Notes under the pieces: generated by a model | Told to the model about the DNA's origin: nothing | The model's input: the letters and a program-made list of their open reading frames with translations, nothing else | Databases searched by the model: none | In this document: in pieces, positions 26,407 through 33,847 of the stretch | Numbering within the stretch: position 1 is the stretch's first letter | How the letters are laid out: each line of letters opens with the position of its first letter | Made by a program: the position numbers and the translations under genes | NCBI GenBank assembly: GCA_017856985.1 | Contig: JAFMEA010000022.1 | Span: 1 to 33,847 of the forward strand | Direction: 5' to 3' | From: Planktomarina sp. | GTDB taxonomy: Bacteria; Pseudomonadota; Alphaproteobacteria; Rhodobacterales; Rhodobacteraceae | Length of the DNA stretch: 33,847 bases

Positions 26407-27384
26407 TTAATTCAATGCGACAGAAATACTGCCTGTCCGTAATCCATCCCAATTACTGATGGGACCCAAGCGCTTAACAGCCGCCGGATGTGCTGCATTC
26501 AGCAAACCCATTCGTATCAATAAAGCGGTAATCACTGCTTCACTTGCTCGGAATGCACCATCTTCAATCTTTATGGCTACTCCCATTTTTTTGCTGGGTA
26601 TTATTGCTGTAAACACAGCCTCAGCTCCTGTTTTTAACGCGACACCCGGGGCCGCATTCATCAATTCAGTACAGGCCCGCGTTTCACCTGCTACTAAGTC
26701 AGGGTGGGCCATCATTGCATTACGTAAGCGTACTGAGGCCAAACCCAAAATGTCTGAACTATTTCCAGCACAGCGGGCCATTGCGCGGGCCAAGCCACTA
26801 ATCGTACAGGCCCAATTTGGCGCTGAGCATCCATCAATTCCATATCCTGGACTAGTTTCCCCAATCACCTCCTCAAATGTGTTTAGAATAGCTTTCTGAA
26901 CCGGGTGTTCGGGTAAATGGTAGTCGGGCCCTGCACCCAGATGCGCGCTTAGGGTCAAAAACCCACTATGCTTGCCCGAACAGTTATTATGGTAGCGACA
27001 GGGCGTTTCATCGTTTTTGATCATTGCATTACGGGCTTCAGTATCGCGTGGCCATTGACTGCCACAGCGGAAATCGTCATCGGTTTTTCCTAAATCTTTA
27101 AGCCAAGATTTTACCAAATTTGAATGAATCTCAGCACCTTGGTGGGAAGCACAGGACAACGCCAGTTGCCGAGTTGTAAGCCCAAGTGAGTCCGCAGCAC
27201 CAGATGCAACCAATGGTAAAGCTTGTAAAATTTTGCAAGAAGAACGAGGTAAAATAACATGATTTGGATTACCCCATGCCTGTACAATTTCACCATCAAA
27301 ATTAGATACAACTATATGCCCACGATGACAGCTTTCAAGGAAATCACCTCGCCAAACCTCAACCAATGGAACGGAATGCAACAT
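26407..27384 (-). CDS. L-asparaginase, Rhizobium etli AnsA type (class 3)
   Basis: A 325-residue amidohydrolase of the asparaginase_II family (Rhizobium etli AnsA type), hydrolysing L-asparagine to aspartate and ammonia. The numbering matches the R. etli inducible enzyme closely: Ser48 and Lys51 (RSSCK), Ser80 (CASHQG), Cys135 and Lys138 (NCSGKHSG), and Cys186 (GCSAPNW) corresponding to the third zinc-site residue. The lysine of the second catalytic pair lies in the C-terminal GAEAVF/IPSKKMG region. The ATG at 27384 has GGAG six bases upstream. It converges on serB and diverges from the IalB-like gene. Roseobacter genomes often annotate it simply as asparaginase. Confidence 0.93.
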   Translation of the reverse strand: MLHSVPLVEVWRGDFLESCHRGHIVVSNFDGEIVQAWGNPNHVILPRSSCKILQALPLVASGAADSLGLTTRQLALSCASHQGAEIHSNLVKSWLKDLGKTDDDFRCGSQWPRDTEARNAMIKNDETPCRYHNNCSGKHSGFLTLSAHLGAGPDYHLPEHPVQKAILNTFEEVIGETSPGYGIDGCSAPNWACTISGLARAMARCAGNSSDILGLASVRLRNAMMAHPDLVAGETRACTELMNAAPGVALKTGAEAVFTAIIPSKKMGVAIKIEDGAFRASEAVITALLIRMGLLNAAHPAAVKRLGPISNWDGLRTGSISVALN

Positions 27385-27548
27385 TTATTACTCCAACAAG
27401 CATTTTTTTGCCATACAAAGCTCAACAGGGGTTTCCCCTTGGGGGCTACGTGCAGTAGGTTAAGTGTTAGCAAAGCATAGTTTGTACGGCCAGAGAAAAG
27501 ATAAACAGTAGCGCTTACTTTAGTTGTTAAAAAATAAAGGCATAATAA

Positions 27549-28073
27549 ATGTTTAAAACCTTCACTTTTCCTATTTTGTTCATTTTGAGCTTTCAAGGTT
27601 CAAATGTGATTGCAGAAGAAACCTCAAATCGTGTGGCAGCCAAATCAGACTGGGCAGTTTTTGTGGGAGAAGCCCCAAATGAATGCTGGGCTGTGTCGGC
27701 TCCAAAAGAAACTTCAAACAAGCGTGGCGGTGTAAACGTTGACGTAAAACGTGGTCAAATTCAGCTTTTTGCAATCTATCGACCAAGTGATGACGTCAAA
27801 GGTCAGATAGCCTTTACAGGCGGCTACCCCTTCGCTGAAGGTAGAAATATCACCATGAAAATTGATGGGGTAACATATGAACTGCCAACCGATGGAGAGT
27901 GGGCATGGCCTCCTAGTGCCGACGATGATAGAAAAATAATTGCAGCTATGAAAAGTGGATCTACAGCTGTCCTTACAGCTCAATCTAAGCGTGGTACGGT
28001 TACCAAAGATACGTTCAGCTTGCTTGGTTTTACCGCAGCCATAAAGGAAGCCAATAAACGCTGTTCAAGTTGA
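27549..28073 (+). CDS. Invasion-associated locus B (IalB) family protein
   Basis: A 174-residue secreted protein of the IalB family. A signal peptide is visible (KTFTFPILFILSFQGSNVIA, likely cut before EETSNR). The mature part has SDWAVFVGEAPNECWAVSAPKE, RGGVNVDVKRGQIQLFAIYRP, FTGGYPFAEG, DGEWAWPPSADD and a final cysteine in NKRCSS; the two cysteines (CWAVS and RCSS) may form a disulfide. In Bartonella an IalB protein affects erythrocyte invasion, but in free-living alphaproteobacteria the role is unknown and probably concerns the envelope. It is 71 bp upstream of rlmN, a common pairing in Rhodobacterales. Confidence 0.9.
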   Translation: MFKTFTFPILFILSFQGSNVIAEETSNRVAAKSDWAVFVGEAPNECWAVSAPKETSNKRGGVNVDVKRGQIQLFAIYRPSDDVKGQIAFTGGYPFAEGRNITMKIDGVTYELPTDGEWAWPPSADDDRKIIAAMKSGSTAVLTAQSKRGTVTKDTFSLLGFTAAIKEANKRCSS

Positions 28074-28144
28074 ACTTCGGCCTAACAATTGGCAAAAAGC
28101 TAGGGTATTGGCAGCGTAGCTTCTTAGTAATATGGATCTAACCT

Positions 28145-29326
28145 ATGACTGATGCCTCAGTTCCAATAACGCAGGATGTCCTCACAGTCCCGCGCAAATT
28201 TCAGCCAGGTCCAATTAATCTGGTAGGGCTGCCCCGTATTGAATTACTTGACGCCTTAATTGAGGCAGGCACCAACGCGAAGAAAGCAAAAATGCGAGCG
28301 GGCCAAATCTGGCAGTGGATTTACCAAAAAGGCGTACGTGAATTTGACCAGATGACGAATTTATCAAAAGACTATCGAACTTTTTTAAAAGAGCGTTTCG
28401 TAGTAATGGTCCCCGAAGTAGTGTCAAAGCAGGTGTCAGTAGATGGTACCAGAAAATATCTGATACGGATAGCAGGCGGACACGAAGTTGAAACTGTTTA
28501 TATTCCTGAGAAAGACCGCGGCACACTTTGTATCAGTAGCCAAGTCGGCTGTACACTCACCTGTTCCTTTTGCCATACAGGTACACAAAAGCTTGTACGC
28601 AATTTGACAGCTGGGGAAATTATTGGCCAAGTAATGTTGGCACGAGATGACTTGAATGAATGGCCAGAACCTGGCCGGAACCCTGTAAATACTGCACGCC
28701 TCCTGTCTAACATAGTGTTAATGGGCATGGGAGAACCACTATATAACTTTGATAACGTACGAGACGCAATGAAAATTGCAATGGATCCCGAGGGAATCTC
28801 TCTTTCACGGCGCAGAATTACTCTTTCGACATCAGGCGTAGTGCCAGAAATTGCAAGAACGGCGACTGAAATAGGTTGTCTTCTGGCTATTTCATTTCAT
28901 GCTACAACCAATGAGGTACGGAACAAATTAGTACCAATAAATAAGCGGTGGAATTTGGATACGTTGCTTGAAGCATTGCGGGAATATCCAAAAGTCAGTA
29001 ACTCCGAAAGAATTACTTTTGAATATGTGATGCTAAAAGATATAAATGACAGTGACGCAGACGCACATCGTTTGGTTGATTTAATCAAGGGCATCCCAGC
29101 AAAGGTTAATTTGATACCGTTCAATCCTTGGCCTGGCGCACCGTATGAGCGTTCAACAAACAACAGAATTCGTGCTTTTTCTGAAATTATTTATCAGGCC
29201 GGCTACGCGAGCCCCGTACGCAAGCCAAGAGGAGAGGATATTTTTGCGGCATGCGGCCAACTGAAATCAGCAACCGAACGCGAACGAAAGAGTAGAAAAG
29301 AAATTTCAGCTGAAACTCTACTATAA
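28145..29326 (+). CDS. rlmN: 23S rRNA / tRNA adenosine(2)-C2 methyltransferase RlmN
   Basis: A 393-residue radical-SAM methyltransferase that methylates C2 of A2503 in 23S rRNA and A37 in some tRNAs. Cluster cysteines are Cys136, Cys140 and Cys143 (GCTLTCSFC). The mechanistic pair is Cys370 ([11 protein letters not shown]), which carries the methyl group, and Cys129 sits at the conserved position in [18 protein letters not shown] and the [22 protein letters not shown]-like region are conserved (positions about 194-280). Length is near the family norm, with a 20-residue N-terminal extension. It follows the IalB gene and is followed by two hairpins. Confidence 0.97.
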   Translation: MTDASVPITQDVLTVPRKFQPGPINLVGLPRIELLDALIEAGTNAKKAKMRAGQIWQWIYQKGVREFDQMTNLSKDYRTFLKERFVVMVPEVVSKQVSVDGTRKYLIRIAGGHEVETVYIPEKDRGTLCISSQVGCTLTCSFCHTGTQKLVRNLTAGEIIGQVMLARDDLNEWPEPGRNPVNTARLLSNIVLMGMGEPLYNFDNVRDAMKIAMDPEGISLSRRRITLSTSGVVPEIARTATEIGCLLAISFHATTNEVRNKLVPINKRWNLDTLLEALREYPKVSNSERITFEYVMLKDINDSDADAHRLVDLIKGIPAKVNLIPFNPWPGAPYERSTNNRIRAFSEIIYQAGYASPVRKPRGEDIFAACGQLKSATERERKSRKEISAETLL

Positions 29327-29406
29327 CGCTTTCTACTGGACCTCTAACAACGTAGATTAGTGAAAGCGCCTATGTGGACTTTGGAGTGTTTATGTTGGGC
29401 CCAACA
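29327..29406 (+). terminator. Two inverted repeats after rlmN, between convergent genes
   Basis: The first stem starts right at the rlmN stop: CGCTTTCTACT (29327-29337) pairs with AGTGAAAGCG (29359-29368), ten base pairs with one bulged T. The second is a 14-bp perfect palindrome TGTTGGGCCCAACA (29393-29406). Neither is followed by a clean T-run, so these are candidate termination or mRNA-end structures for the convergent rlmN and LOG genes rather than textbook terminators. Confidence 0.4.
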
Positions 29407-29414
29407 CTTATAAT

Positions 29415-30221
29415 TTAAACCTGCCATTCATTTATAGCCGCCAAGGCTTCATCAGCAGTTTCAACAAATTTAATCAGGTTCAGATCCTCTTCAGCGATAG
29501 TGCCAGAATTTACCAACGCATCCCAATTTACAATCGAGCGCCAAAACGCTTCGCCAAACAACAATAAAGGTACTGGCTCCATACGGCCCGTTTGAATAAG
29601 AGTGAGGCTTTCAAACATTTCGTCCAGTGTCCCAAAACCACCAGGAAAAATACATATCGCACTAGCTCTCATTAAAAAGTGCATCTTTCTCAGTGCAAAA
29701 TAATGAAAGTTAAAACATAATTCCGGTGTTACATATGCATTTGGTGATTGTTCATGCGGCAAAACAATATTCAACCCTATTGAGCGTCCACCAGCATCGT
29801 TTGCTCCACGATTTCCCGCCTCCATAACACCTGGACCGCCACCAGTGACAATAACATTCGTATAACCATCAGAGGCAAGGGTAATTTTTTTTGCAAAAAG
29901 CCGGGCCTCGTCATAATATTTACTAAGATCAGCCAGCGCTTTAGTACGTGCCTGATGACGCTTATCTGGTTCAAGAATGCGGGCACCACCAAATAATACA
30001 ATAGTAGATTTGATACCTTCGTCATCCAGTATTATTTCTGGCTTGAGTATCTCCAGCTGAAGTCGTATCGGGCGCAAATCATCACGACACAAAAATTCAG
30101 GATCATCGAATGCAAGACGAAAAGCCGAAGACTGCGTCTGAGCGTTGTCAGGTACAATTTTTTCTGCAACCAAGTCTTTGTGCCGATCACGCATCTGTTG
30201 TTTACGGTGTTTATCTACCAT
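29415..30221 (-). CDS. LOG family / TIGR00730 Rossmann-fold protein
   Basis: A 268-residue protein with the lysine-decarboxylase-like fold shared by LOG-type cytokinin riboside 5'-monophosphate phosphoribohydrolases and bacterial nucleotide-5'-monophosphate nucleosidases. Signatures are VIVTGGGPGVMEAGNRGA (GGGPGVMEA at 127-135), the catalytic Arg178-Lys179 in FALRKMHF, and PGGFGTLDE (193-201). The first 70 residues (KHRKQQMRDRHKDL onward) are an extension found in the longer TIGR00730 group. It probably hydrolyses AMP or related nucleotides; substrate is inferred from the family only. The ATG at 30221 has no strong ribosome site. Confidence 0.9.
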   Translation of the reverse strand: MVDKHRKQQMRDRHKDLVAEKIVPDNAQTQSSAFRLAFDDPEFLCRDDLRPIRLQLEILKPEIILDDEGIKSTIVLFGGARILEPDKRHQARTKALADLSKYYDEARLFAKKITLASDGYTNVIVTGGGPGVMEAGNRGANDAGGRSIGLNIVLPHEQSPNAYVTPELCFNFHYFALRKMHFLMRASAICIFPGGFGTLDEMFESLTLIQTGRMEPVPLLLFGEAFWRSIVNWDALVNSGTIAEEDLNLIKFVETADEALAAINEWQV

Positions 30222-30441
30222 CTAAAGTATCCGTTGGATTGAAAAGCTAAGACTGCTCATTAAAGGGATACAAGCACGACAAAGCAACAATTTTTTAAGC
30301 CAAATTAAAATAGCTCCTTGTTAAAAAAAATTAAGCATAAAAATCTGTGACTTTAGGAGTTATGATTGTTTGAACCAATATAACTTAGCAAACAATTACA
30401 AATCCCTATTTCAAAAGTTTTTTAAATAAATTAGCATAGAC

Positions 30442-30459
30442 CTGAACTTCTAGGTTCAG
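30442..30459 (+). promoter_or_regulatory. Dyad upstream of dapD
   Basis: A 6-bp inverted repeat CTGAAC (30442-30447) / GTTCAG (30454-30459) with loop TTCTAG, 36 bp before the dapD ATG. It could be an operator or a leader hairpin. The half-sites resemble LexA half-sites, but they are inverted with six bases between, not the direct GTTC-N7-GTTC form, so SOS control is not proposed. Confidence 0.2.
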
Positions 30460-30495
30460 TAGTAGAACTAGTAAAATAGTTTTATGGAGACATTC

Positions 30496-31323
30496 ATGTC
30501 ATATGCACAACTGGAACCCGCAATTGAAGCCGCTTGGGAAGAGCGCGATACCATTACCGTTAACACAACGGGCAAAATGCGGGAGGCCATCGAGGATACG
30601 CTAACGGCACTAGACAGCGGTGCTTTGCGTGTGGCCGAAAAACAATCAGATGGGAATTGGTTTGTGAACCAATGGGCCAAGAAAGCAGTCTTGTTGGGTT
30701 TTCGATTAAAGGATATGGAGCTTCAGGCTGGAAGTGCACAAGGTGGAAACTGGTGGGACAAAGTCGATAGCAAATGGCAAAAATGGGGCGAAACAGAATG
30801 GGCTGAGGCAGGCTTTCGTGCCGTTCCAAGTTGCGTAGTTAGAAAGTCAGCATATATCGCTCCCGGTGTCGTTCTGATGCCCTCTTTTGTAAACCTTGGC
30901 GCTTACGTTGATACTGGCACAATGGTGGACACATGGGCAACCGTGGGAAGCTGTGCTCAAATTGGAAAAAACGTGCATCTTTCTGGTGGCGTTGGAATTG
31001 GTGGAGTATTAGAACCCATGCAAGCTGGTCCCACTATAATTGAAGATAACTGCTTCATTGGTGCACGTTCAGAAGTGGTTGAGGGATGTATTATTCGCGA
31101 AGGTTCTGTTTTAGGGATGGGTGTTTTCATTGGGAAATCTACAAAAATTGTGGATCGTGAGACAGGTGAAATAGTATACGGTGAAGTGCCACCATACTCT
31201 GTGGTTGTCGCAGGCTCAATGCCATCAAAAAATAACATTAATCTTTATTGTGCGGTCATTGTTAAGCGCGTGGATGCTCAAACCCGTTCTAAAACTGCTA
31301 TCAACGAACTTCTTCGAGATTAA
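30496..31323 (+). CDS. dapD: 2,3,4,5-tetrahydropyridine-2,6-dicarboxylate N-succinyltransferase
   Basis: A 275-residue trimeric left-handed beta-helix acyltransferase that adds a succinyl group from succinyl-CoA to tetrahydrodipicolinate in lysine/diaminopimelate synthesis. The hexapeptide repeats are evident from about residue 110 ([40 protein letters not shown] in part) to the [17 protein letters not shown] region. The N-terminal [18 protein letters not shown] matches relatives. I choose the ATG at 30496, preceded by GGAG at six bases; the earlier ATG at 30484 overlaps that ribosome site. dapE lies 534 bp downstream with a small gene between, and dapD-dapE define the succinylase branch. Confidence 0.97.
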   Translation: MSYAQLEPAIEAAWEERDTITVNTTGKMREAIEDTLTALDSGALRVAEKQSDGNWFVNQWAKKAVLLGFRLKDMELQAGSAQGGNWWDKVDSKWQKWGETEWAEAGFRAVPSCVVRKSAYIAPGVVLMPSFVNLGAYVDTGTMVDTWATVGSCAQIGKNVHLSGGVGIGGVLEPMQAGPTIIEDNCFIGARSEVVEGCIIREGSVLGMGVFIGKSTKIVDRETGEIVYGEVPPYSVVVAGSMPSKNNINLYCAVIVKRVDAQTRSKTAINELLRD

Positions 31324-31509
31324 TTTATTCAGAATGACCAATGAGTTTAATGCTAAAGCCAGCTCTATGGAGTTAAATTAATTACCATTTAGAAAAAGGG
31401 AAATTTGAACATTAATATAGGATTTATTGTTCCTCAAAAAAAAATTGAAAAATTCTCTCCCCAATATAATCATATATAGGGTAAACAAGGTAACCTGAAA
31501 AATTTAAAA

Positions 31510-31857
31510 ATGCCCGAAAAGAAAAAACGCCCTCAATTTGTATTCACTCTGCTTGTTGAGCTGGGACGTAAAGATGGAGACGGTCTCCCAGAGGAAGCCA
31601 TTGGCGGCTCATTAATGATATATGCAAGTGGCGTGGACGAGGCTGAAGCTGTACGCGAAACTGTCGCCATATTAAAGCAGGCTGATCTCGCCCCTCTAGA
31701 TGTTACGGGATATGGAACTCTGGATGAGCGCCTGAGTGAGGGACATGACATTTCTCAAGAAGAGCGTGACTTGATGCAACGCTCCTTAGATGAAAATAGT
31801 GTGATTGTGGCACAAATGACTCCGTTTTTTGAAACTGACTCAAAAAGGGTACAATAA
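31510..31857 (+). CDS. Small conserved hypothetical protein between dapD and dapE
   Basis: A 115-residue soluble, acidic protein I cannot assign to a named family. It starts with a basic PEKKKRPQ, then a predicted beta-strand ([10 protein letters not shown]), a helix-rich middle ([19 protein letters not shown]), [16 protein letters not shown] and an acidic C-terminal helix ([20 protein letters not shown]). It has no signal peptide, membrane helix or cysteine. Its TAA overlaps the dapE ATG (TAATG), so it is translationally coupled to dapE, and I believe a similar gene occupies this place in other Rhodobacterales. That position suggests, but does not show, a link to diaminopimelate metabolism. 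The ribosome site is weak. Confidence 0.8.
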   Translation: MPEKKKRPQFVFTLLVELGRKDGDGLPEEAIGGSLMIYASGVDEAEAVRETVAILKQADLAPLDVTGYGTLDERLSEGHDISQEERDLMQRSLDENSVIVAQMTPFFETDSKRVQ

Positions 31858-32987
31858 TGGTTGACGCAGCACACCTGACAGCCGATTTAATTCGATGTCC
31901 TAGCGTAACACCAAACGAAGGTGGTGCGCTAAAAATACTTGAAACAAGGCTCTCTAATTATGGATTTTTATGCACTAGGGTGAATCGTGGAAAAGTTTCC
32001 AACTTATTTGCACGTTGGGGAACTGGGAAAACCTTTGGCTTTAATGGTCATACAGATGTAGTTCCAGTAGGGGATGTTTCATCTTGGTCAGTGGATCCCT
32101 TTGGCGCCGAGATCCATGATGGTTGGATGTATGGCCGTGGTGCAACAGATATGAAATCAGGAGTTGCAGCTTTTGCAGCAGCAGCGATGGATTTCGTTAC
32201 TCACACACCTCCTTCTGGATCAATTGTCCTGGCAATCACAGGGGACGAAGAGGGACCCGCCAAGGATGGTACTTTAGCATTATTGGATTGGATGAAAACA
32301 AAAAAAGAATCCATGGATGTGTGCTTGATAGGGGAACCAACATGTCCTGATGAAATGGGTCAAATGATTAAAATTGGGCGCCGGGGGTCAATGAATATCC
32401 ACTTCAAAGTTATTGGAAAACAGGGTCATTCAGCCTATCCACATCATGCAAAAAACCCATTACCGGCGATGGCACAATTAGTTGATCAACTCAGTATTGC
32501 AGAATTAGATAAAGGGACTGATCACTTTGATGCTTCAACTATTGCCGTAGTAAATGTTGATACGGGAAATACAGCAACGAACATAATTCCAGCACAAAGT
32601 GTCGCTACGGTAAATATACGCTTCAATGACTCCCATTCGGGACAAAGCCTCATAGACTGGCTCAAAATAAAGACTGATGGCATTATAGAAAAATTTGGTG
32701 TTGAAATAATCACGGAGGTTCATATCTCTGGAGAAAGTTTCATTACACCTCCTGGTGCCCTTTCAGATCTTGTTGCCCGAGCAGTTCAAGTTGAGACTAA
32801 CCGTAAGCCTATACTTTCAACAAGCGGCGGAACCTCAGATGCCCGCTTCGTTCAACTTCACTGTCCGGTAATAGAGTTTGGACTTGTGGGTAAAACTATG
32901 CACCAAGTAGATGAACGAGTAGAAGTTGCACAAATCCACCAGTTGAAATCAATTTATACTAGGATTTTGAGTGATTATTTCAACTAA
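31857..32987 (+). CDS. dapE: Succinyl-diaminopimelate desuccinylase
   Basis: A 376-residue dizinc M20 hydrolase that removes succinate from N-succinyl-L,L-diaminopimelate. Residues match the characterised Haemophilus enzyme: His65 and Asp67 (GHTDVVP), Asp98 (ATDMKSG), catalytic Glu131 with Glu132 (GDEEGP), Glu160 (GEPT) and His349 (TMHQVDE). The dimerisation/lid domain covers about residues 178-292, with the conserved [15 protein letters not shown]. The ATG overlaps the stop of the small upstream gene by one base. The 3' end overlaps the DUF2064 gene by 17 bases. Confidence 0.98.
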   Translation: MVDAAHLTADLIRCPSVTPNEGGALKILETRLSNYGFLCTRVNRGKVSNLFARWGTGKTFGFNGHTDVVPVGDVSSWSVDPFGAEIHDGWMYGRGATDMKSGVAAFAAAAMDFVTHTPPSGSIVLAITGDEEGPAKDGTLALLDWMKTKKESMDVCLIGEPTCPDEMGQMIKIGRRGSMNIHFKVIGKQGHSAYPHHAKNPLPAMAQLVDQLSIAELDKGTDHFDASTIAVVNVDTGNTATNIIPAQSVATVNIRFNDSHSGQSLIDWLKIKTDGIIEKFGVEIITEVHISGESFITPPGALSDLVARAVQVETNRKPILSTSGGTSDARFVQLHCPVIEFGLVGKTMHQVDERVEVAQIHQLKSIYTRILSDYFN

Positions 32988-33558
32988 ATATCGTAGACGA
33001 CTGGTAGTTATGGTCAAAGAACCACGTGCGGGTAGAGTAAAGACACGGCTAGGACAGAGTATAGGAATGACTGCTGCCGCTTGGTGGTTTCGGCATCAAA
33101 GTAAACAACTATTACGCCGTATAAGCGACCCAAGGTGGGAACTTATCCTGTCTATCTCTCCAGACTGTGAGGTTACAAAAAGTAACCTTTGGCCCTCAAA
33201 TATTGCTCGTATTCCGCAAGGTAAGGGGTGTTTGGGTAATCGAATGAAAGCTATATTTAGACTTTTACCACCTGGACCTGTTTGTATTATTGGAGCTGAT
33301 ATACCGAAAGTTGGCGTTAAAGAAATATGGGCCGCTTTTCGTAGCTTGGGCAGCAATCAGGCTACATTTGGCCCAGCACAGGACGGTGGATATTGGCTTA
33401 TTGGGCTCAAAAGAATTAAACCTGTTTCTAGCCAAATATTTAATTCTGTGCGCTGGTCGAGCAAAACAGCTTTAAAAGACACAGTAGCCAGCATGCCAGA
33501 TCTCAAAGTCAGCTATGTCTCAACTTTGAGTGATGTAGATCATATCAGTGACTTATGA
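32971..33558 (+). CDS. DUF2064 / TIGR04282-type putative glycosyltransferase
   Basis: A 195-residue protein of the DUF2064 family (nucleotide-sugar transferase-like GT-A fold), some members of which are named in arsenosugar biosynthesis. Visible signatures are [16 protein letters not shown] near the N-terminus, the GADIPKV acidic loop at about 108-114 (relatives have GTDCP), and [14 protein letters not shown]. The start is GTG at 32971 with AGGA seven bases before it, inside the end of dapE, so translation is probably coupled. It is the last gene of the dapE unit and is followed by a 12-bp palindrome GTGAAGCTTCAC (33572-33583). The substrate is unknown. Confidence 0.85.
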   Translation: MIISTKYRRRLVVMVKEPRAGRVKTRLGQSIGMTAAAWWFRHQSKQLLRRISDPRWELILSISPDCEVTKSNLWPSNIARIPQGKGCLGNRMKAIFRLLPPGPVCIIGADIPKVGVKEIWAAFRSLGSNQATFGPAQDGGYWLIGLKRIKPVSSQIFNSVRWSSKTALKDTVASMPDLKVSYVSTLSDVDHISDL

Positions 33559-33706
33559 GTGTAAAAACTTCGTGAAGCTTCACTAATCAAAATTTTGGAC
33601 ATTTGCTTAGACTTATATTGTTCGACCAATATTCAGAAATACTTTTCAAATAAATTTTAATTAAATTTCTTATCCAGCGGAAATAAACTTAAGTACTCCT
33701 AGCAGA

Positions 33707-33847
33707 TTAATCTGAAGTCTGACGAGCTAATTGTACAGATAGAATGCCAGCCATTATCACAATTACTCCCACAATGTCAGAGAATCTCAAGCTTTCTCCT
33801 AAAAAAATTGCCGCAATAGCTACACCAAAAAATGGGTTTAAAAAATG
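33707..33847 (-). CDS. EamA/DMT-family transporter, C-terminal part
   Basis: The last 46 codons of a gene that enters from the right edge. The frame ends at TAA (33709-33707) and reads FLNPFFGVAIAAIFLGESL, then RFSDIVGVIVIMAGILSVQL and a short polar tail. NPFFG...FLGE...GVxIVxxG is the ending of the second EamA repeat in drug/metabolite transporters. It contributes the final two membrane helices. It converges on the DUF2064 gene. The substrate and start are not visible. Confidence 0.8.
   Translation of the reverse strand, partial: HFLNPFFGVAIAAIFLGESLRFSDIVGVIVIMAGILSVQLARQTSD

Noticed and set aside
27425-27440. GGGG-TTT-CCCC inverted repeat between the asparaginase and IalB genes as a terminator.
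   Set aside because: It lies between divergent genes, has a 4-5 bp stem and no T-run; no termination role is expected there.
30442-30480. GTTC/GAAC motifs before dapD as an SOS box.
   Set aside because: They are inverted or wrongly spaced; the required direct GTTC-N7-GTTC is absent.

Overview
The window is a gene-dense, AT-rich stretch (roughly 40% GC by eye) of an alphaproteobacterial chromosome. Gene content and local order point to a marine member of the Rhodobacterales (roseobacter-like). The evidence is a DUF2794 protein, an IalB-family protein next to rlmN, a dapD / small conserved ORF / dapE / DUF2064 run, a leucyl aminopeptidase followed by an NlpC/P60 peptidase, an R. etli-type asparaginase, and an alphaproteobacterial SOS box (GTTC-N7-GTTC) in front of imuB. 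Low GC, short spacers and several broken or missing genes suggest a streamlined genome. I see no tRNA, rRNA, CRISPR array, prophage or insertion sequence.

Layout. At 76-5260 all genes are on the minus strand: an ornithine-cyclodeaminase-like enzyme coupled to a HAD hydrolase, an EamA transporter, a YaiI-family protein, a 58-codon remnant of a soluble transhydrogenase (sthA), S-formylglutathione hydrolase, and the ribosome-associated pair rlmH/rsfS. A 494-bp spacer follows. At 5755-9031 lies leuC-leuD-leuB, ended by a very strong terminator. At 9174-15340 come an SDR, a frameshifted MFS transporter, asd, a beta-carbonic anhydrase, and a leucyl aminopeptidase / NlpC-P60 operon. At 15356-17471 are a DUF2794 gene and an imuB with its own SOS box but no adjacent imuA or dnaE2. 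At 17576-21118 are gpmI, the S41 peptidase ctpA and rppH.

At 21174-26395 is a serine-biosynthesis cluster. serC and serA are followed by an overlapping PPP-family phosphatase gene. A frameshifted secreted-protein gene lies upstream of serC, and serB is divergent from it. serC has a short structured leader. At 26407-30221 are asparaginase, an IalB-like secreted protein, rlmN and a LOG-family protein. At 30496-33558 are dapD, a small conserved hypothetical gene, dapE and a DUF2064 gene, and a truncated EamA transporter runs off the right edge.

Functionally this is mostly housekeeping: leucine, serine and lysine/diaminopimelate synthesis (asd, dapD, dapE), glycolysis (gpmI), ribosome maturation and rRNA modification (rlmH, rsfS, rlmN), mRNA turnover (rppH) and cell-envelope peptidases. 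I found no convincing novel multi-gene system. The points most worth a second look are the signs of gene decay (sthA remnant, two frameshifted genes), the solitary SOS-controlled imuB, the serC leader, and the terminator built into the leuB coding end.
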